Source: Pseudoalteromonas luteoviolacea (lineage in GTDB: Bacteria; Pseudomonadota; Gammaproteobacteria; Enterobacterales; Alteromonadaceae). Taken from it: DNA of 64,000 bases. The stretch covers positions 124,001 to 188,000 of the forward strand of contig NZ_CP015411.1 of assembly GCF_001750165.1 (NCBI RefSeq), read 5' to 3'. A program made the translations under genes and the position numbers. This document shows, in pieces, positions 16,661-24,993 of this stretch; position 1 is the stretch's first letter, and every line of letters begins with the position of its first letter. Under the pieces are notes generated by a model, which was not told the origin of the DNA, made no database searches, and worked only from the letters and a program-made list of their open reading frames with translations.

Positions 16661-16942
16661 TGTGTGGCCCTCCGATCCTTGTATTTTTGACATCAATTTG
16701 ACGCTGTTTGCTACATTAATCTGTTGTCATACTATTGAGCCAAATTGTGTAAAACCCTACACTTTATGTGGCTAATATTTGTACAGATTTAAATTTAGTG
16801 TAGATCACATCTCAATAAGATCTAGGTTGTGAGCGCTTCTCTTATTGGTACAAATATTGATGATGTGATGAGCCCAGATGCATACACTGAAGATGTCATG
16901 CGGGGAAACTAGATGAACTTTTAATGATCATTACTTGGAATA
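16661..16942. other. Upstream region of the chemoreceptor gene
   Basis: AT-rich spacer upstream of the chemoreceptor gene and downstream of the amidohydrolase gene. I looked for a flagellar sigma-28 promoter (TAAA then GCCGATAA at 15-base spacing) on the minus strand and did not find a convincing one. A half-match to a CRP site near 16797-16811 is too weak to call. No small open frame is convincing. Confidence 0.4.
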
Positions 16943-16972
16943 AAAAAGAAGCAGCTTATGCTGCTTCTTTTT
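16943..16972 (-). terminator. Rho-independent terminator of the amidohydrolase gene
   Basis: Perfect 13-bp inverted repeat AAAAAGAAGCAGC / GCTGCTTCTTTTT with loop TTAT, 21 bases after the minus-strand gene's stop. The arms end in A and T runs, so it can stop transcription in both directions. Confidence 0.9.
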
Positions 16973-16992
16973 AGAAAATTGCGTCACTATGA

Positions 16993-19900
16993 TTAGTGTT
17001 TCCAGTGGTATTTATGTGCCTTTTCTTCCATATAGGCTTCTGTATCTGGGTGCATTGGCGTCTTGTTACCGTTTTCAAAGAAGAATGGCTGACGGTCACG
17101 CTTTTGATTGCCAATTTCATTCATAGTTGCGGCATCATAAACACGGCCATTCAGAATTGTGTAGCTCACCTTTTCAGACTCACGGATGTCATTCAGCACA
17201 TCACCGTCAATGATAACCAGATCGGCAAGTTTACCTTTTTCAATAGTACCAATGTCGTGGTCCATTGCTAGGTATCTAGCGCCGTCAATTGTACCACTAC
17301 GCAGAGCTTCCCAAGGTGTAAAGCCACCTTGTGCCATTGACCACAACTCCCAGTGTGCGCCAAGACCTTCTCGTTGGCCGTGTGCACCAATGTGAACCGT
17401 AACACCTTTATCGCGTAGCTGTTTGGCAGATTTTGCTGCATTGATATGATTATAGTGATGCTCAGGTGCTTTTTCACGACGAATAGACATTGGCTTCACA
17501 ACATACTCAGGTACAAAGCTCATTAGGCGCTCGTTTTCCCAAACATTGGTGGTGTTGTAGAAGTAATCTTCACCTTTAATACCACCGTATGCCACATTAA
17601 AAGTCGGTGTGAAGCCTGCGTCAGTTTGGCTCCACATTTGCGTAACATCAGAATAGATATTTGGGATTGGCAATGCATGTTCAAGACCCGTGTGGCCATC
17701 AATGATCATGTTCATATTCTGTTGGAACTTAGAGCCGCCCTCAGGCACGACCATGATTTCCATTTGCTTCGCCGCTTCAAGTACTTGTTGACGTGTGTCA
17801 CGGCGCGGGTGGTTATAACTTTTTACTGAGATAGCCCCCGCATCTTTTAAGCGCTTAACGTGGAACTGTGCGTCTTCTAAGTTGTTGATTGGGGTTTTAT
17901 AACCCGGTGCTTCACCTGCGTATAAGATACGACCAACAGAGTAAATACGCGGTGCGACAGTCAAACCTGCACGTTGTAGCTCTGCCATCGAGAATACCTC
18001 GTTAGAGTTATTAGATGGATCATGGATAGTGGTAACACCAAAACTGACGTTCGAGAATTGGTTCCAGTTTTGCTCTGGTTGCAAGTTGTAGCTACCGTAG
18101 CTGCCATGCGCATGGGCATCGACTAAACCAGGGATCACTGTTTTGCCTTTGATGTCCATCACTTTCGCAGCGCTCGGGATGGTTACGTCACTGCGTGTAC
18201 CAACGGCGATAATGCGGTTATCTTCAATCAATACCACGCCATCTTCGATGATTTCTTGTTGATTCTCTGCATCACGCATAGTCACAACTTTACCACCAAC
18301 CAATGCCAATAAACCTCTAGGTTTATCTGAAGGCTGCTCGAAGCTCAGATCAATGCCTTCAGCTGTCAGTTCATCAAGGTTGTCAGATGCATTGTCAACA
18401 AATGAGAAAGTGTCTGTGAGCTTACGTTGATATAAGTTTGGACCAAATGCCCAAGTAAGTGCGCTGCTATCCGCTTTCCAGTTTAAGAAATCACCAGAGT
18501 ATTTAGAGACTTGCTTGACTGGGAAGGCTTTCCCTCCTTTATTAATAGAGAGTGTTTTACCTGTGCTGGTAAATGGCGCAACAAAGGTATTGAAATGCTC
18601 GATAAATGCAACGTAGTTGCCATCTGGTGACACTTTATAGTCGAAAATGAATTCGCCTTTGAAGTGGCTACGTTCTTCATGACCATTCAAATCAACACTT
18701 TTCAGCTCTCTACTGGTTTCACTGCTAGCAACAGAGAAGTAGATACGTTCAGGGTTAGCACCAAAGTGTGGGTTATCACCGCTCTTAACGATACGTTTTG
18801 CTTCGCCACCTTTAGTATTAACAATGTAGATACCTGGGTGCATTGACCAGTCGCCGCTCAGTAGGTAACCACCAGTGACTTTTTTGAAGATGACTTGTTT
18901 ACCATCTGGCGAGAAGCTCGGTGAAATATAGTGACCTGGGTCTTGCGTGATAATGCGTCCTTTACCGCCTTTTGCAGAGACGATGCGAATGCTTCCTAAT
19001 TCTTGGTCATCGTACGTGGTGTATACAATGTGCTTACCATCGCGAGAATAGCTTGGGTAAAACTCAAAGTGGTCGTTTTGCTTAGTAACACGACGCACTT
19101 CACCTGACTCAATGTCTTTGATGTATAGATGGCCCAGCGCTTGGAACAGCGCAGTCTCTCCATCTGGAGAAATTTGTGACCAACGTGCTAGTTTGACTTT
19201 AAAGTTATCAGGGGCAACGTCTACCGCAAACTTCAGTGCTGGTGTGATCTCTTTTTCAGCCACGACACGTGTAGGAATGACCTGTGCTTGCTTCGTTGCA
19301 ATATCGACTTTGTGGAATACACCACCTGACCAAAATACCAAGGCTTTACCATCAGGTGTATAAGCAAAAGCGGGGGTATTACCCTGCGCACCATTGGCTT
19401 CTTGTAAGTCGCGGTCCAGCCCTGTGAAGATTTGCGTTTCAATACCTGATTTCAGGTCTTTAACATAGAGTGCGCTGATCATTGCTTCGCCGTTGTCTTC
19501 GCGTTTGACGAATGCAATGGACTGACCATCAGGGCTTGGTGTTGGACGGATTGCACCACCGGCACCACGGATCACTGTTTCTTCTTCACCGGTTGCCAAA
19601 TCCCAAGAGCGGATCTCAAAAACCGATGTTAAAGCGTTCTTATTATATTGCCAGCGCACGCCTGCTGTTGCATCGACAGAATAATAGATTTTTTTACCGT
19701 CGGTAGAAAATGCAGGCTCTGCAATGTTCTTTTGTGATTGTGCGCCGTGCAACCTTTCTCGCACTAATACGCCTTTACCACCTGAAATGTGGTACATACG
19801 AATTGAGCCACCAGGAATCGTACGGCCTGTGACTTGACCTTGTTTTACTGCGATATATTGACCATCAGGTGACCATGATGGGTTATGTATCAGGTTGTGT

Positions 19901-20313
19901 GATTCATCAGATACTTGGCGCATGTTGTCACCGTTCACGTCCATGACCCATAGGTTTTCAGCACCAGCTCGATCGGAAATAAATGCGATTTGTTTACCGT
20001 CAGGTGAGAACTTCGGCTGGAAGTTCCAAGCGCGATCCGCTGTAATTGCAGTCGCTTTTCCACCAGAAATTGGCATCACATAGATATCACCCAACATATC
20101 AAAAATAACGTGCTGGCCATTTGGGCTGACATCGACATTACTCCAAGTTGTCTCATTGGTATCTATGGTGATTGTTTGCTTCTCGCCAGGAGGTGCAAGC
20201 ACGTCCCATTTTGCAGTGGTTTCTTGTGCACCAGAGGAGGCGAGTGCTGGTGTACTTAATCCGATCAATGCGGCACCAATTGCAATGGCAATCGGCGATT
20301 TAAATAGTGCCAT
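16993..20313 (-). CDS. Secreted beta-propeller and amidohydrolase fusion protein
   Basis: A 1106-residue exported protein with a signal peptide (LIGLSTPALASSGA, cleavage near residue 26). Residues about 45-650 hold TolB-like PD40 propeller repeats with the recurring pattern SPDGQ/SPDGK (for example VSPNGQHVIFDMLGDIYV and FSPDGKQIAFISDRAGAENL). Residues about 690-1075 are an amidohydrolase-superfamily domain with VDAHAHGSYG (metal HxH near 734), a lysine in SVKSYNHP near 830 and IGAHGQREGLG near 972, ending KLADLVIIDGDVL. Family members are annotated as Tol-Pal-like or imidazolonepropionase-like hydrolases; the substrate is unknown. It is monocistronic with a strong terminator. Confidence 0.9.
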   Translation of the reverse strand: MALFKSPIAIAIGAALIGLSTPALASSGAQETTAKWDVLAPPGEKQTITIDTNETTWSNVDVSPNGQHVIFDMLGDIYVMPISGGKATAITADRAWNFQPKFSPDGKQIAFISDRAGAENLWVMDVNGDNMRQVSDESHNLIHNPSWSPDGQYIAVKQGQVTGRTIPGGSIRMYHISGGKGVLVRERLHGAQSQKNIAEPAFSTDGKKIYYSVDATAGVRWQYNKNALTSVFEIRSWDLATGEEETVIRGAGGAIRPTPSPDGQSIAFVKREDNGEAMISALYVKDLKSGIETQIFTGLDRDLQEANGAQGNTPAFAYTPDGKALVFWSGGVFHKVDIATKQAQVIPTRVVAEKEITPALKFAVDVAPDNFKVKLARWSQISPDGETALFQALGHLYIKDIESGEVRRVTKQNDHFEFYPSYSRDGKHIVYTTYDDQELGSIRIVSAKGGKGRIITQDPGHYISPSFSPDGKQVIFKKVTGGYLLSGDWSMHPGIYIVNTKGGEAKRIVKSGDNPHFGANPERIYFSVASSETSRELKSVDLNGHEERSHFKGEFIFDYKVSPDGNYVAFIEHFNTFVAPFTSTGKTLSINKGGKAFPVKQVSKYSGDFLNWKADSSALTWAFGPNLYQRKLTDTFSFVDNASDNLDELTAEGIDLSFEQPSDKPRGLLALVGGKVVTMRDAENQQEIIEDGVVLIEDNRIIAVGTRSDVTIPSAAKVMDIKGKTVIPGLVDAHAHGSYGSYNLQPEQNWNQFSNVSFGVTTIHDPSNNSNEVFSMAELQRAGLTVAPRIYSVGRILYAGEAPGYKTPINNLEDAQFHVKRLKDAGAISVKSYNHPRRDTRQQVLEAAKQMEIMVVPEGGSKFQQNMNMIIDGHTGLEHALPIPNIYSDVTQMWSQTDAGFTPTFNVAYGGIKGEDYFYNTTNVWENERLMSFVPEYVVKPMSIRREKAPEHHYNHINAAKSAKQLRDKGVTVHIGAHGQREGLGAHWELWSMAQGGFTPWEALRSGTIDGARYLAMDHDIGTIEKGKLADLVIIDGDVLNDIRESEKVSYTILNGRVYDAATMNEIGNQKRDRQPFFFENGNKTPMHPDTEAYMEEKAHKYHWKH

Positions 20314-20549
20314 GGTTTATTCCTATATGCTTTAAGCCAAGTCTCAGTCTATTGCTGAGTGTTGGTTTCTTGTCTTGTTGTGAGCTAATTTGTAATTTAC
20401 TTGGGTAGGATGGCGAATTTTTTTACTAAAGTCGACAAGGTGGCGATAAAAGTACGCTCAAATGCGGCAGTTTTGCAGTATTTTTATACAAAGTTGGTAT
20501 GTTTTTATTTAAATGTATTCGTTACCTTGATGTCACATGTGGTGAAAAG

Positions 20550-20575
20550 CGCCGCACTTGCTAGGCTGTGCGGCG
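20550..20575 (-). terminator. Terminator after the hybrid histidine kinase gene
   Basis: Inverted repeat CGCCGCAC / GTGCGGCG with a 10-base loop, followed on the minus strand by CTTTT. It begins ten bases past the kinase stop codon. Confidence 0.8.
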
Positions 20576-20584
20576 AAAGAGAGG

Positions 20585-22744
20585 TTAATTGAGTGTCTGT
20601 TGGCGAACAAACTGTAAGTAGGCTTCGAGGCTTTTTTGCCACAGCGCCATAGCTTGGGTTAAATCATCATCACAAGATTTACCATCGAGTAAACGACGCT
20701 CTATTTTTTTCAATGCAAGACCGTAGCGGTTAAAACCCAGCTGCAAAGCGGTACTGGCTTGGCGATGCAGGGACTTAATGCACTGCTCTTCATCTTCTGT
20801 CAGTAACTGTTGGATATGGATTAATTTGTTACGAGCAGAGAGTACAAACTCATTGTAAATCGAGGAGACTTCATCTTCGCTGAAACCGCTTTTAAGTGAG
20901 TTGACCGCAGTATCATCATATAAAGTATCGCTCAATTCTACCCGCATATCCGGCTTTTGGGCTTTTTGTGAATCACTGATGGCTTGACGAAGTTTTTCTT
21001 GCTTGATGGGCTTACCAACCACATCTTTGATACCAAGAGAAAGATATTCTTTGATTTCTTCAGGGCTTAAACTTGCGGTAAATGCTAAAAATGGTGTGCG
21101 TTTATTCTTATGTTCGATGGTTTGCAGGTGCCTTAGGACTTCTTGGCCGGTGAAATCAGGTAAATTCATATCCAATAGCACGACGTCAAAGACATGTTCT
21201 TTAAGATGCTCAATGGCGCTAGTGCCATCATAAGCGAGCTTAATCTTATGTTCATCGGCAGCCATAAATTCGATGGCAATTTTACGGTTAAGGTCTAAAT
21301 CCTCTACCAATAAGACTGAGAGTCCGGTCGGGTATTCTGGGTTGTGGTGGCGTTGCTCGACCAGGCTCAATTCGCCGACAGGTAGGCTAACATCAAAACT
21401 AAACGAGCTGCCTTTGCCAAGCTCACTGATGATCTCAAGTTGACTGCCAAGCTTGCTCAGCAAGCGTGCTGTGATAGCGAGACCAAGGCCTGTTCCGCCT
21501 TTGGTTTTACCGGCGTTACTCTGTACATAAGGTTCTGTCAGCTTATCAATATCTTCTTCTTCGATGCCAGGGCCTGAGTCGACGACGCTGAAGCGCACAA
21601 TATGCGACATATTTGCTTCTTCTAGTAACTCTACGCGCAGTTTTACCTCGCCTTTGTCAGTAAATTTGATCGCGTTACCCACTAAATTTAGCAAAATTTG
21701 CCGCAGTTTTTGTTGGTCGCAGTAATAGCATACTTGGTCTGGCAAATCATAGAGAAGCGTGAATGTGAGCTTTTTTTGCTCGGCTAAAGGACTCATTAAT
21801 AAGCATAGGTTATCTAACCAGCTTTTTAATTCGACATCTTCAGAGGAGAGCACTTCATCACTTTGATCTAAACTGGCGTAATCGAGTACCTTGTCTATTA
21901 ATAAGTTGAGTGACTCAGCTGAATTGATGATGGCCTCACAATAGGCTTTGCTGTGTTGATCATGACTGCGATTAAGGACCAGCTGCGCACTGCCTAAAAT
22001 GCCGTTTAATGGGGTGCGAATTTCGTGGCTAATGGTGGATAAAAATAAGCCGCGAATTTCGAGATCTTTTTGGGCTTTTTCGGTCAGTTTATTGAGGTTA
22101 AGTTCACGTCGTTCATTACATAATAGTGCCATGCCAGTGGCATAGAAAATTGGGGCGAGTACGCCATTGAAAAAAATTGCAATTGAAAACCAAGGGTCGA
22201 CAAACAGAGACACTTGGTCGACGTCACCCATGAATAATGAACGGCCTATAAAAGCAGTAAAAATAAAGCTTAAAACGATTAAGTAAACGATACTGCCATT
22301 GGGGTATTGCTTTCGTGCATAGCGAATGAAGTAATAACTCAAAAGTATTGCTTCAACAATATGTTGTAGATCAGAGATTAAAATCCGTTTTCGTAAATTA
22401 TCATCGACCATCGCATAATAAATAAGTGCAGACAGCAGTGCCAAAGTTGCAAACAAATAGGTCCTAAATTCTATACCGCGTTGGCCTAAAAATTGACTTA
22501 TGGCCCAACAATGTATGATGGATGCCAAAAAAAGTAAGGTGTTTGCAATACCGATGGTTTGCCACTGAGACAGAAAGCTATGCAGCGCAAACATGGATAT
22601 GGCAGCAAATAGAATGAGGGGGTAAAAAATGTATAACAGCACACCGGGCGTGTTTTTATTGGCACGCCAAGTTAAATAATTGATGAGTGTCATCATCGCC
22701 GTCATTGCTGCACTAGCTACATACAGGGTTTTATGGTCCAACAT
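20585..22744 (-). CDS. Hybrid sensor histidine kinase with receiver and Hpt-like domain
   Basis: A 719-residue membrane sensor kinase. The first 210 residues contain about seven hydrophobic helices and no large periplasmic loop, resembling a 7TM sensor. HisKA has STISHEIRTPLNG with His near 244, and HATPase_c has LVGNAIKFTDKG (N box near 363), VVDSGPGIEEE and KTKGGTGLGLA. A receiver domain follows with VLLVEDLDLNR near 482 and phospho-acceptor Asp in VVLLDMNLPDF near 525. The C-terminal region (about 610-715) looks like an Hpt module with SLHRQAS supplying a candidate His near 655. It lies 183 bases downstream of a CsgD-like regulator gene, but a terminator separates them. The signal is unknown. 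Confidence 0.93.
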   Translation of the reverse strand: MLDHKTLYVASAAMTAMMTLINYLTWRANKNTPGVLLYIFYPLILFAAISMFALHSFLSQWQTIGIANTLLFLASIIHCWAISQFLGQRGIEFRTYLFATLALLSALIYYAMVDDNLRKRILISDLQHIVEAILLSYYFIRYARKQYPNGSIVYLIVLSFIFTAFIGRSLFMGDVDQVSLFVDPWFSIAIFFNGVLAPIFYATGMALLCNERRELNLNKLTEKAQKDLEIRGLFLSTISHEIRTPLNGILGSAQLVLNRSHDQHSKAYCEAIINSAESLNLLIDKVLDYASLDQSDEVLSSEDVELKSWLDNLCLLMSPLAEQKKLTFTLLYDLPDQVCYYCDQQKLRQILLNLVGNAIKFTDKGEVKLRVELLEEANMSHIVRFSVVDSGPGIEEEDIDKLTEPYVQSNAGKTKGGTGLGLAITARLLSKLGSQLEIISELGKGSSFSFDVSLPVGELSLVEQRHHNPEYPTGLSVLLVEDLDLNRKIAIEFMAADEHKIKLAYDGTSAIEHLKEHVFDVVLLDMNLPDFTGQEVLRHLQTIEHKNKRTPFLAFTASLSPEEIKEYLSLGIKDVVGKPIKQEKLRQAISDSQKAQKPDMRVELSDTLYDDTAVNSLKSGFSEDEVSSIYNEFVLSARNKLIHIQQLLTEDEEQCIKSLHRQASTALQLGFNRYGLALKKIERRLLDGKSCDDDLTQAMALWQKSLEAYLQFVRQQTLN

Positions 22745-22867
22745 AAAGACTTTGTTAACAATTAATAGACGTACCTAGGATAGAGCGAAGACGAAATGCA
22801 GTAAAGCGAAGCGCCAAGAAAATAATGAGATGGTAAGTAAATAGATTAAATGCTAGATAGAAATACA

Positions 22868-22894
22868 AAAAAGCATGCGAGGTGCATGCTTTTT
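22868..22894 (-). terminator. Terminator after the CsgD-like regulator gene
   Basis: Perfect 11-bp inverted repeat AAAAAGCATGC / GCATGCTTTTT with a 5-base loop, 33 bases past the regulator's stop, followed on the minus strand by T residues. It should limit read-through into the kinase gene. Confidence 0.88.
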
Positions 22895-22926
22895 ACAGAC
22901 TTTAGAAGTGTACTCAATGATGAGTA

Positions 22927-23583
22927 TTAGCGGATCTCGTCAGGGATATTTTGTTGTGCCCATGACAGTAGCTCGATACGGTTACGGCATTTGGTTTTAC
23001 GAAATGCACTGTATAAGTGGGTTTTAACCGTATGTGGGCTGATATTTAAATCTTCCGCAATTTCTTTGTTCTTCGCGCCCTTACTCATTAACGAAATAAT
23101 CGCTTTCTCACGCTTAGTCAATTTGACAGGTTCAATATCGCCTTCTGTTAACTTGTGTAAGGCGTCTTTATTGAATTGCAGCATGCGATTTAATGCATTA
23201 CACATGATTTCACGACGGTACCATAGCTGATCTTCCATCAGTAAACGGATACCTTTCATCAAGACGTCTGCATTATCTGTGGTGTAAAACACCCCTCGAA
23301 TACCGCTGAGCAATGCGCGATTAGCCAATTCAGGGTTTTCATCTAAATTGAACAGCACGATGTCGCAACTCACTTTGAGATTTACTAATTGCTCTTTAAG
23401 TTTGCCCCATGCATCATTGACTGCCGTTTCAATAAAAAGCAACCGAGTATCTTCAGGTACTTCGGAAATATCAGTTCCTGTGATGACGTCTAACCCTTGT
23501 GTTTTTAACAGGGGTTGTAAAACGTTTATTCCTATCGTGTTGATAGGCTCTTTATCTAGCAATAAAAATGCAGTACTGCTCAT
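22927..23583 (-). CDS. CsgD-like LuxR-family transcriptional regulator
   Basis: A 218-residue regulator. The C-terminal LuxR helix-turn-helix (about 155-210) reads LTKREKAIISLMSKGAKNKE and continues with IAEDLNISPHTVKTHLYSAF, close to the CsgD and VpsT type. The N-terminal region is receiver-like but lacks the usual acidic pocket and clear phospho-acceptor aspartate, as in CsgD. In other gammaproteobacteria such proteins govern biofilm matrix genes; that role here is inference, and no matrix genes are nearby. It sits upstream of a hybrid histidine kinase gene that may or may not be its partner. Confidence 0.85.
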   Translation of the reverse strand: MSSTAFLLLDKEPINTIGINVLQPLLKTQGLDVITGTDISEVPEDTRLLFIETAVNDAWGKLKEQLVNLKVSCDIVLFNLDENPELANRALLSGIRGVFYTTDNADVLMKGIRLLMEDQLWYRREIMCNALNRMLQFNKDALHKLTEGDIEPVKLTKREKAIISLMSKGAKNKEIAEDLNISPHTVKTHLYSAFRKTKCRNRIELLSWAQQNIPDEIR

Positions 23584-23810
23584 TTGGAAAACACTCTCAT
23601 TCTGTCTGATAACGCAATGCTAACACGTGAATCAGACCTTTTGTATTAGAAATTTCATCAATAAAAAGAAGTTTACAATATAAAGTTTGGCACGATAGCC
23701 TGTTTTGTAAACAACTTAATTTTGTGAATGCTTCAACTTGTTGATTTTAATAATAATTTATTTTAGTAGAGTAATAGCTTAGTTAATTACATTTTTTAAC
23801 AAAGAATAAT

Positions 23811-24182
23811 TTAAGATACTACTTTTTTCCTACTTTGGTACGGAGGCCAGCCCATTTCAAGTCCAGCTAATACATGTAGATGAATGTGGTATACGGTTTG
23901 TCCACCATCATTGTTGCAATTCATTACAACGCGATAACCGTCTTCAGCAAATCCGTGCTCTTTCGCAAGTTTAGACGCTACTAAGTGCAAATGCCCAACT
24001 AAGTGTGCATTTTCTTCGTTTACGTCATTAATTGTTGCGATTGGCTGCTTTGGTATCACCAACACATGAAAAGGTGCTTGAGGATTAATATCCTTAAACG
24101 CAAGTGCCTTTTCGTCTTCATACACAATATCCGCAGGTATTTCACGATTAATTATTTTTGTAAAAATCGTTTCTTGGGCCAT
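23811..24182 (-). CDS. hinT: HIT family purine nucleoside phosphoramidase (HinT)
   Basis: Small cytosolic HIT protein of 123 residues that hydrolyses adenosine or guanosine phosphoramidates. The N-terminus has TIFTKIINREIPADIVYEDE and the C-terminal part the histidine triad VYHIHLHVLAG near 101-107. Length and motif order match E. coli HinT. The ATG follows AAGG. It is a single gene between a 227-base AT-rich spacer and the divergent DUF2057 gene. Confidence 0.95.
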   Translation of the reverse strand: MAQETIFTKIINREIPADIVYEDEKALAFKDINPQAPFHVLVIPKQPIATINDVNEENAHLVGHLHLVASKLAKEHGFAEDGYRVVMNCNNDGGQTVYHIHLHVLAGLEMGWPPYQSRKKVVS

Positions 24183-24337
24183 TACTTTTATCCTTATATA
24201 CGTTAGTTTAGCTGTTCAGCATAGCGTGGACTCTACAAGATACAAGGGAAATTACAATTCATGCTTGTTCATAATTGTAACTAAATTTGGCACAAATACC
24301 TTTCACTACCAAGGTAGCAATCAAATAAAGAGGAAAT

Positions 24338-24937
24338 ATGAAGAAAATTAGTATATTTGGAATTTTTATAGCACTTTATAGTGGTATTTCTGTTGCAGGG
24401 GAAGTTAATTTCCCAGAAGAATTGCTGCCTTTGCAAGTTAATGAGCGTGAGATTGAGCACTCTTTTTTTAAAAAGGTGCGTAAACTGGAGTTACCTGCAG
24501 GCGTTCATCGGATCAAGGTAAAATATTCCGACTTGTTTGAATTAGATTATGATGAACATGAAGTCGTCAACTCGACACCGTTTTGGGTGGAAGTCACCAT
24601 TGAAGACCGTGATTATAACGTGCGATTTAAACCTATTTCAGATGTTGAACAAGCGCGCGATTTTGCCAAGTCACCTAAGATTTGGTTGCAGCCACAACAG
24701 GGCGATAAAGTTTCAGCAAAGCAAGTGAAAGCACAGACTGCCGCAGCCCCCATGCCGGTGGTCAGTGAACCTGTAATCACAACGGTAAAAGCGAACAGTC
24801 AAAATGAAGGACACGTTGAGCAAGCTGCGCCGAACGCAGGTAAGCCAGATGCCGTATCCATGTTGGAATTTTGGTGGCAACAGGCAACGCCTGAGCAACG
24901 TATCGCTTTTTTAACGTCTATTGACGCGAAGCACTGA
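24338..24937 (+). CDS. DUF2057 family exported protein (YccT-like)
   Basis: A 199-residue protein with signal peptide (IFIALYSGISVAGE, cleavage near residue 20), predicted periplasmic. The mature N-terminal half has FPEELLPLQVNERE and LELPAGVHRIKVKYSDLFE, typical of the DUF2057 family. The C-terminal 60 residues are low-complexity and alanine, glutamine and proline rich. The start has AGAGGA eight bases upstream. Function is unknown. A hairpin just past the stop separates it from the convergent M1 aminopeptidase gene. Confidence 0.8.
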   Translation: MKKISIFGIFIALYSGISVAGEVNFPEELLPLQVNEREIEHSFFKKVRKLELPAGVHRIKVKYSDLFELDYDEHEVVNSTPFWVEVTIEDRDYNVRFKPISDVEQARDFAKSPKIWLQPQQGDKVSAKQVKAQTAAAPMPVVSEPVITTVKANSQNEGHVEQAAPNAGKPDAVSMLEFWWQQATPEQRIAFLTSIDAKH

Positions 24938-24960
24938 TCGGCAGCCTGAAAGAGTAAAAC

Positions 24961-24986
24961 GGAGATAAAGGCCAAGCTTTATCTCC
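24961..24986. terminator. Bidirectional hairpin between DUF2057 and M1 aminopeptidase genes
   Basis: Perfect 10-bp inverted repeat GGAGATAAAG / CTTTATCTCC with loop GCCAAG, in the 56-base gap between convergent genes. Flanking T tracts are poor. Confidence 0.65.
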
Positions 24987-24993
24987 AGCGCGT

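Noticed and set aside
16797..16811. Possible CRP site upstream of the chemoreceptor gene
   Set aside because: Only one half-site (ATCACA) is good; the other half does not match at the required spacing.
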